Source of the DNA: Ceratobasidium sp. AG-K | Taxonomy: Eukaryota; Basidiomycota; Agaricomycetes; Cantharellales; Ceratobasidiaceae | Assembly (NCBI GenBank): GCA_037039685.1 | Contig: JAWNGF010000008.1 | Location: forward strand, 1,116,001-1,180,000 | Direction: 5' to 3' | Length of the DNA: 64,000 nt | Shown: one piece after another, positions 57,033-64,000 of the stretch | Layout of the letters: every line of letters begins with the position of its first letter | How positions within the stretch are numbered: position 1 is the stretch's first letter | Translations under genes and position numbers: made by a program | Notes under the pieces: model-generated | What the model was told of the DNA's origin: nothing | Seen by the model: only the letters and a program-made list of their open reading frames with translations | Database searches by the model: none

Positions 57033-59293
57033 TCAATATCGCGCAGCATACAAATAACTACTGGCTTCGTTAGGATCTCTGCCCATAGATTTGATTCTAT
57101 GGAAAATGGGACCTCTATTCAGAAATGCCAATTCATAGACCCAGAAGCCACTTAAATTGGGATATGGCCAAAACAGATGGGTGAATGCGGCGCCTAGTGT
57201 ACGATTCCCGTCGATGTACTTCATCCCAACGAACGAGTCCGGCCCCCCTCTCTCACAAGGGACTTGCCACTTCATTTTCACCAACACCATGTCATGGACG
57301 CTATTGAACTGTAAGGACTGGCCAATCCCGCCTTGAGCTGCTCAATTGCCCTGCACCACCGAACGCATTGGCGCCTAGCCCTCGATAACAGTGCGAAACA
57401 CCTGGTAACATAAACGGTCGATAAATTACTTCTTGTGTCGGAATGTCCGAAGTTGCTTCGGACACGCTGGCAGTACTCTGGCGACAACCCTTGTATTTTC
57501 GGGGACAGTTTAATTCATGTGTATCCCCTTAGTAGTATCGGTCAAATATATGGGCTGGGGGTCTGAAACCCCATAGTAGTGCATAAATTTGCCTCATTGC
57601 CTGAAGAAGAGCCCCGTATCAGGGTCAAGCGCGTTGAATTAACCCAGGTTTGTTGCATCTACAGCGATTGCGGGCTCTTGAAGCTCAGTTTTTTTGAACC
57701 CGCAATTCACTAAACGTATTAGACAAGAAAGTGACTAGACAAGAGAAATAACCGGCTATTGAGCGCGCCTGAGTCATGTGCCGACTTGGCAAATGAAGCA
57801 CTGTACCAGACGGTTCGTATAGATCGTCAATACCAATGAAACCCTGGTCGAGCTTGCTCTTAAACTTCGGGGGTGGGGACAACAAATTCCCGAAATCGAC
57901 GGTCAGATAGCGTAAATCGCCTTGAGCGCTGTCATCAAAGGGCCTGACGAACAGTTTGCTGGGTTTACGTAGGAGGAGTAAGTGGACGAGCAACATGCCA
58001 TGCATGACAGGTCGGGACTACGACGCCTCCGCTATGTAACCTGGGCTTAAACGCATATTCAGCCAAGACTATGCTTGCACTGGTAATATTTCCATCATAT
58101 ATTTCCTCGAGTTTGTCGCCTTGCGCGAGCACTTCCCGGTTTAGCATCCAAAAGAAAGGGGGCGGGATTATTGCTCCAGGCGTGGTGGCATTTATATTGA
58201 GTAATTTTACGTGTACGTTCACTCATTGCCGAATAATTATTCGGCCGTAATGTCCGTGAAAGCATCGTGTAAGGTATCGCTTACAATCGAGACCACCATT
58301 GGGCAGCTTTCGGGTAGTCTTGGCATTAGCACGTATAAGTACAGAAGAATTGCACATAGGTGCCTCCGCAATAATTCCGTCAAAGTGTTTGAGGTACAGT
58401 TGTACTGATTCCATGTCTTGTATGGCGCATGGTAAATACCACCCCCGCGAGCGGAAATACTATTCACCTAGTTTCCTCCACTTGAACACCCCATCCAGTA
58501 GTTGAATGCCGATTGTTGACCGCGGTGTAGCTTGACAATGGCCTTGCCAAAAGTGGTACTGAGGCGAACCGTACGATGCCCTGGGTCAATCTGGTTCGCG
58601 TGAATTGAAGTATTGTTCACACACATAATACCACCGTAACTCAGCTTGTGTTTTTAGGTTAGATATCACAACCGCTCCGCCGCGGGGAGTATTGAACAAA
58701 TTATCAATGTACGCTAGCTGGCGCGAGTCTGCCACCACCATACACATTATGACCTAGGTTGATATCTGCATTCATTTCAACAAACTTACTCCCCCGTTTC
58801 CGGCCTGCACAACTAAATAATCATCACCAAAAATGCAGATGGGTAGTTGGTGTATTTGACTTAAAAATGCAAGGCGATCCGAAAATACAGCTTTCTAGTT
58901 AAGGTGCACAAATCTTGGGATAATACGTACCGTTCTAATGATCCTCCTTCGGTAACCAAACCTCAAACCGAATCTTCTTCGATGTATTGAACTCTATTAA
59001 ATCACGTACGATGCCCCGATACGCCGGGCTCGCGTCCAGAGTTGAGAATGGTACGTCAGTTGGGTGCCTAAGAGCATGTGAGCAAAATAAATTGTACGCC
59101 TGGCGGAGCATACACGGTGGCTACATCTGACTCCAAGCCCTTGGTGAGTGTTTACGACGAGTTTAACAGTTCGGTACAATACAGTGGCTTCCCCGCTACA
59201 GCTTCACACAAAGTAGAAGGAATTTGAAAACCCTCACGGATATGGTTGATGTTCTCTAAAGAGTTCGTTAGGGACGATTTGACAAAAAGCCAT
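57033..59293 (-). pseudogene. Tannase/feruloyl esterase family gene, probably decayed
   Basis: Conserved pieces of a secreted tannase/feruloyl esterase run in order on the minus strand. They are KIRFEVWLPKEDH (near 58940-58977), GDDYLVVQAGNGG, RQLAYIDNLFNTPRGGAVVI, HANQIDPGHRTVRLSTTFGK then AIVKLHRGQQSAFNYWMGCS with the nucleophile motif GCSSGG (58474-58491), SVQLYLKHFDGIIAEAP, FFWMLNREVLAQGDKLEEIY, and near the end GGPDSFVGMKYIDGNRTLGA with PYPNLSGF. Two in-frame TAG codons disrupt it: 58935-58937, where the family has the Trp of W-N-G, and 58468-58470, just after GCSSGG. The N-terminus behind a TATA-like GCTTATATAG (59321-59330) is not readable as a signal peptide. The second stop could be removed by an unusual splice; the first cannot easily be. 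I judge it a pseudogene, with a poor sequence as the alternative. Confidence 0.7.
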
Positions 59294-61332
59294 CACAATC
59301 ACCGACCGGCTCGGCTCCTACTATATAAGCGTCGGTCCACGGTTTCATTTTGATTGGCACATCACTCGCTTCTCTCGAACGTCCGGATTTGAGGGGTGTT
59401 CGCAGACATCCATATCAAGCAAACCTATAGAGAGAAGTAGTCGTTATCAGCTGAACAAGCATCAAAGTCGGGCGAGAATCCACGTGATCATATGGTCGTC
59501 CCCAGTTGTCCCCATTTGCACGTACAATCATATTATTGCCCCTGATTTGCTAGCACCCAACTGCTGCGACTGCATAGTGTTCTGCGCGAATCAGGCCGGC
59601 CTGGTAATTTGACGGTCCATTAAACACCGTTGGGCCGAGTAGGCTCACCCTAGGAACTCGGGGACACATATGCGCTGACTGGGAAGCTAATTTAGCGGGC
59701 GTGCTGTACAAAGAAGCATGCATTTATCATCCCACAGTGATGCTAACAGATGGTCCTTTCCACAGGTTTGATTGGGCTTGATTTTAATCCCATTTAGAGG
59801 GAAGTAGGACTCACGTGCATTGTCGGGGATCTATCGAACAGCAGCTATTCAGTTGACAGACTTGGAAGTGTAAAGTGATTGGTTCACGTCGAGTAAGTGA
59901 CATTGACCACTTAATCGCTGAAAGCGGATGAGATCAATCTCGGTTGCGACAACGTCGGCACAAACACGAACAGGGACGTACCAACACTGGGCTCAAGTTA
60001 TTCCTAGATACGGCTTGAATTCGTTTTGAATACGGCACTGATTGGAATAACCTAGAATTCAGCTATGGTGTAATGATGCGCAGCCAGCTTCTTGCCAACC
60101 CTCTTGAACGCATTTCATCCCACACTCTGACAGCTTCAAAGTTACTTCACGCATTTCAACTTATCTCCCTGCATAGGTCGCCGCAAGGGAAGCATCGAAG
60201 CCGAGACCATAGGCGCTATGGGCGCCTAGACAATTTCATTGTGGCGATCGCTCGCCTCCGAGTTAGGGCTATGGTATACTACGGACGCAACAGGAGCCCT
60301 AGTACCTGCAGCGACACGTATCGGAACGATAAGGTCAAGGGTAGTCGTCACCGATATGGACTGACCGAGTGTTCATTGACGTGTCCGAATAGAGAAAAAA
60401 GGGTTGGGCCTACCCTATCTCAAGCAACCGAGGATCACCGGTGTAAGTCTGGTCCGAAAGCAAGATAGCATTGCAAGATACTGGTATTGAGCGAATATCG
60501 AGTACGGAACATAGAACGTGGGTAACGTTCACCGGTTAACGAGCCGCGCGAGGCTGGCCATACTTCATCATTGGCGGGGTTTGTCCACTCTTGAGGCCAT
60601 CGCCTATCGATGCGATGGAAGAGCCTAGGTGCTCGACGACGACACATCCCTGGAGGAAGATGCGATCAAAAGAATACTCTACGCAAGTGTCGCAAGAGCA
60701 CCCTACCCTTTCTTGCAATGTAGACCAGGGCGCATCGACGCTTCCGTTAAGGGTTACCAAGAGAACTGGGACCAGCGCCTCTACAGTTGGTCCATAAACT
60801 GGAAGTGTCAAGACACGTCCCAACTGAATGAAAGCAATTTGGTCTGGCGTAGTGCGGGTAGTGAAGCAGGCGCACCTCACATTCTACCCTTCCCATAGCA
60901 CATCCAAGGCTATCGTCGCCTGCTCCAACGAGAGCTTCCCTCTCTATGCTATTGTTGACAGATTCTCGCCACGCGTCGATTCCTAGTGCCGCAACGACCC
61001 GAACCCGGCGATTTTGAGCCTCGGAAGTAGTGTCGACCGTGTCAACGAAAGTCAATGGGGCTCCATTGGGTCCGATATTACAACCGTATGAACGTCATTT
61101 CCTGATATGCCCCGGTCAAGGAGGCCGTCCAAGCTTTGAATGTCAAACATAGTTGTGGACGTGTGTGGTCATGGTCTGGAACATTGACGCGGGCGCTTAT
61201 AGTATGACTAACAACTACCGGATATCAAACACGCGATGACGTGAATAGGGCAAGTTGAGTTAAGCCACATCAACCTCGACTCGGAACAAGCAACATCCGG
61301 AATCCACCAACGGTAAATCGACACTGGTAGCT
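59294..61332. other. Long region without a supported gene
   Basis: About 2 kb. Open frames on both strands (for example 60073-60468 plus, 60536-60880 and 60747-61055 minus, 60629-60898 plus) overlap one another and match nothing I know. A TATA-like element for the tannase relic lies at 59321-59330 on the minus strand. The region may hold eroded coding DNA, since the minus-strand frame at 60747-61055 has coding-like composition, but no motif supports a call. Confidence 0.45.
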
Positions 61333-61587
61333 ATGAACGACGGTACGTTTGCGGCAACGGTCGACGCCCGCCATCCTCCTGGTTATTCGGCAATTCTTGT
61401 CGAAAAACACGACAAAATTTACTTGCCGGCTGCCAACACGAACGACAGTCTCGAGTTTAGAATGCCGGTTCTGGCAGCGACTCAAGGTCGCATGTTCTTA
61501 GACCCTCTGGGTGTCGACATCTATAATCGACGTGTCTTTCTTCCAACAGCCAACTCACACCTACTCTTTTTGACCAGCATGGACTAA
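61333..61587 (+). other. Unassigned open frame directly upstream of the Tra2-like gene
   Basis: An 84-codon frame (MNDGTFAATVDARHPPGYSA to LLFLTSMD) whose final Met-Asp is the very ATG I take as the Tra2-like start. It could be an upstream ORF, an N-terminal extension, or the last exon of an unrelated eroded gene. Its sequence matches no family I know. Confidence 0.3.
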
Positions 61588-62607
61588 TTCTACCGACACT
61601 ACTCCTCCTACGGCTTCAGATGGGTGGGAATCCACGGCAAATGGGCTCAAGGAGCGTGACCCCTATACCAATGACAATACTGCTCCACGCCAGTCTAGGC
61701 GTAGCCGTAGTCGAAGTCCAGTCCGAGAGCAGCGCGGTAGGCAAGTCCCTCGACCCTGCAATCAAGAACATCATTACTCACTGACGTGCAGAGATGAAAG
61801 CAGCAATCCAGGTACCAACCTTCACGTGTCTGGGCTGAATCCCCGCGTGACGGACCGCCACCTCGAGGAAACATTCAGTAAATACGGCAAGGTGCGCGCG
61901 CTCGATTGTACCAAGGATACCATCTGACGCGTGATCCTACAATTTCTCCGTGCACAGGTCACCAGCGCTCAAGTCGTACATGACCCTCACACTCGTGACT
62001 CCCGTGGCTTTGGCTTTGTCATGATGTCCACCCTCGAAGAAGCCGAGGCTGCCATTGCCGCTCTAAACGGGTTCGTTCTCGAAGGATCGCCGCTGCGAGT
62101 CGATAAGGTATGCATTGCGTGGACCTGTCAAAGAGACGTGTTGTGACCACTGCTTAGGCGAGGCGAGGCCGTGGGCGCACCCCCACGCCAGGTCGTTATT
62201 TAGGACCACCCAGACGCGATTACTACGAAAGGCCATATGCGCCACGTGACGAATACCACCCCCGCCGATACGAGGAAGAACGGTGGGCCTTTTTTTCTTT
62301 ATCTCGGATGCTTGGCTGCCCTAACACATACTTCAGCTATTATAGCCGCGGCAGGTACGACTACGACGAAGATCGAAGATACTCTGATAGGTGTGTAAGC
62401 ATTTGGAACATATCAGGTCAAGAACTTACAGAGCGCAGGTACTCGAGTCGTTCGTGGGATGATCGAGGGCGAAACGAACACTACGAGAGTTATCGAGGAC
62501 GTCCAAGCTGGGACGAACGCTACGAAAGTCGCAATGCAGATAGGTATTACAACGAGGACAGGGACGTATACAGATACAGGAGGCGTTACGATGATGAACG
62601 CAGATAA
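61579..62607 (+). CDS. Tra2-like RRM splicing regulator
   Basis: RNA-binding protein that influences splice-site choice. A Ser/Arg-rich N-terminus (SRRSRSRSPVREQR) leads into one RRM. RNP2 is in TNLHVSGLNPRVTDRHLEET then FSKYGK; after an intron come TSAQVVHDPHTRDSRGFGFV (RNP1) and MMSTLEEAEAAIAALNG. Then RRGRGRTPTPGRYLGPPRRD and a Tyr/Arg/Asp-rich tail, ending YRYRRRYDDERR, assembled over three more introns. This layout (RS, RRM, RS/YR) is that of transformer-2. Introns lie near 61739-61792, 61892-61958, 62110-62158, 62282-62335 and 62391-62438. The start is uncertain: the ATG at 61579 gives only Met-Asp before TAA, and dropping the T at 61585 gives MDNSTDTTPPTASDGWES, which runs into the domain. 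This may be a one-base insertion. Confidence 0.85.
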
Positions 62608-64000
62608 ACATTCCCCCGCAAACAAAAGAGTAGGCCCTCAGTACGGATATTCCTCCGGTCGATGAGAGCAAGACTCAGCCTCGTGTCGATTACTTGTGTC
62701 CTTTTTGTAATTTGACTCTCTAATAAACGACGTCATTTTCCCACCCGAGGACAAACCTTGTGACCTCGCAGGATGCGGGCCGGACGCCGCCGCGGTACCG
62801 GTCCTCGATCGATGTCTTGATTTTTTCCCTATTTTATCGGATTCCTGGGATATTGACAGCGCCGGCCATCGACGATCGTTGCTCTGCACCGATCATCACA
62901 GCTCCGGCTTATCGAACAAGAAGCTCTGTCGGGCAGTATTTGTATCGGGTCAGATTACGTGGCATCCGTTCAGAGCCACAGGGACAGCTTATGTATCACG
63001 CTTTTGGGCCCTGGAAACGTCTCATTTATGTCAAACCGATAAGATAAATTATACACATAAGCATCGGGGAGCGCCATGCAGTGCTGTCCCAATATGGTCT
63101 TTGTATGGACACATTTAGACCGTTTTCCAGAGGCAAATGTTAAACCACGTTCTACCCCGCCAAGCTATCTGGGGGATGCTCTGAATCCTAATCACCCACA
63201 TTCGAGTCAAGAACTTGGATCACTCACGCAAACGAGACGTGGGAGTGGAGATAGGGTAGACCGCATATGTCTTGACCAAATAAGAGTGCTTTAATCGGGA
63301 AAACGATATCTTTTTAATTATATTCGCCCGATAAGCACCCACGACCCCACCTCTTCATTGTGGGGGATGGGACGACGAGCGCGTCATAGTCGACAAGACT
63401 TGCCATGTTGGTTGGCGGATGATGAATGAGCTGGACCAAGGTTACGTCGTCCCCCGCGTGGAGTCCAAGACGAGGGGAGATGCCCTCTTTTGCTTCGAAC
63501 GTGTGTGCGGTGAGGCAGGACAAAGCATCTCATCGGATCGAATAGGGACCAACCCGTCTAGCCCGGGAGCCTGGGAGACCGCGCGAATGACAAGAACGTC
63601 TCCAGCCGCAGCGCCCAAGCTACGATGGGCACCCTAGCTGTTTGGCGGCAGTGTTCTGTTGTGTGTATTCTGATGAGCACGCGAGAGGGGGTGGGGTCTA
63701 TCTTGATGAACAGAGTGGGGAGTGGACCGCAACAGGTTATGCTGGAGATTGCCACCCCTGAGGAGATTTGATTACCGAAGGCTGTAGAGGAATCAAGCAG
63801 CTGAGATTCAACTCTAGACGAACTGCAGCATTGTGTTTGTCTAGTCTTTTGCCTTGCTGAGACAGTCCGAGAACCCAATTGAGTCTGGGTAGGATCCACT
63901 GCGCACGAAGGAGCACCACCACTATGATCGAAAGTGAGGAAGCAACAGCAATGCAGTAATGAAGGGAACCTCGGCAAGTTCCCGGGGACGATTCGCGAGT
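62608..64000. other. Terminal region without a supported gene
   Basis: About 1.4 kb to the window edge. The largest open frame (minus, 63558-63977, 139 codons) is Ser/Cys-rich with no recognisable domain, and is not called. No tRNA, repeat array or transposon end was recognised. Confidence 0.5.

Noticed and set aside
60073..61055. Possible oxidoreductase or transposase relic
   Set aside because: No catalytic or nucleotide-binding motif could be read in any frame.
63558..63977. 139-codon minus-strand frame
   Set aside because: Low-complexity Ser/Cys composition, no domain, no splice context.
1..64000. A biosynthetic, antiviral or mobile gene system spanning the window
   Set aside because: The genes are mainly unrelated housekeeping functions on both strands; I found no operon-like set, terminal repeats or defence module beyond the single RdRP.

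Overview
The window is nuclear DNA of a filamentous basidiomycete, most likely an Agaricomycete; a Rhizoctonia/Ceratobasidium-like fungus is plausible but not proven. The reasons are dense genes on both strands, many 45-70 nt GT-AG introns (plus several GC-AG introns), and fungal families: CBM1 cellulose-binding proteins, a DUF1996 secreted protein, a GH88 hydrolase, a tannase-like gene, a cellular RNA-dependent RNA polymerase, COG8, VPS33 and a KAP114/importin-9-like karyopherin. No rRNA, tRNA, CRISPR array or intact transposon was seen. Almost all genes have introns, so gene models were joined by eye from conserved protein blocks and splice sites; outer limits are usually firmer than internal junctions.

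Layout. 1-2053: 3' part of VPS33. 2257-6300: tandem pair of epoxide hydrolases. 6521-10763: two secreted CBM1 proteins flanking a QutG-like inositol monophosphatase. 11276-13680: ferric-reductase/NADPH-oxidase family flavocytochrome. 13775-21851 (minus): mitoribosomal uS15, importin-9/Kap114, a MOSC protein and Pin1/Ess1 prolyl isomerase. 22191-23963: intronless COG8. 25502-28073 (minus): Sec7-PH Arf-GEF, divergent from an RS-rich protein (28348-29664). 29767-31344 (minus): SET-domain methyltransferase, divergent from an orphan ORF. 33322-35107: secreted GH88. 35364-35996: FHIT. 36312-38611: orphan membrane protein. 38949-40721: WBP11. 41104-42960: class III aminotransferase. 43757-45432: DUF1996 protein. 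45950-48549: coiled-coil protein. 48653-51627: SH3-like/RasGEF. 51941-55949 (minus): RdRP. 57033-59293 (minus): decayed-looking tannase/feruloyl esterase. 61579-62607: Tra2-like RRM protein. The rest is AT-richer intergenic DNA.

Functional themes are membrane traffic (VPS33, COG8, Sec7), RNA processing and silencing (RS protein, WBP11, Tra2, RdRP), signalling (RasGEF) and an interspersed set of secreted plant-wall-related proteins (two CBM1 proteins, GH88, DUF1996, tannase relic). The most noteworthy sequence-level results are: a small secreted CBM1 protein with a duplicated Cys/Trp module; repeated use of GC-AG introns; a GC-rich inverted repeat; and single-base frame breaks in at least six otherwise well conserved genes, which look more like consensus errors than real mutations.
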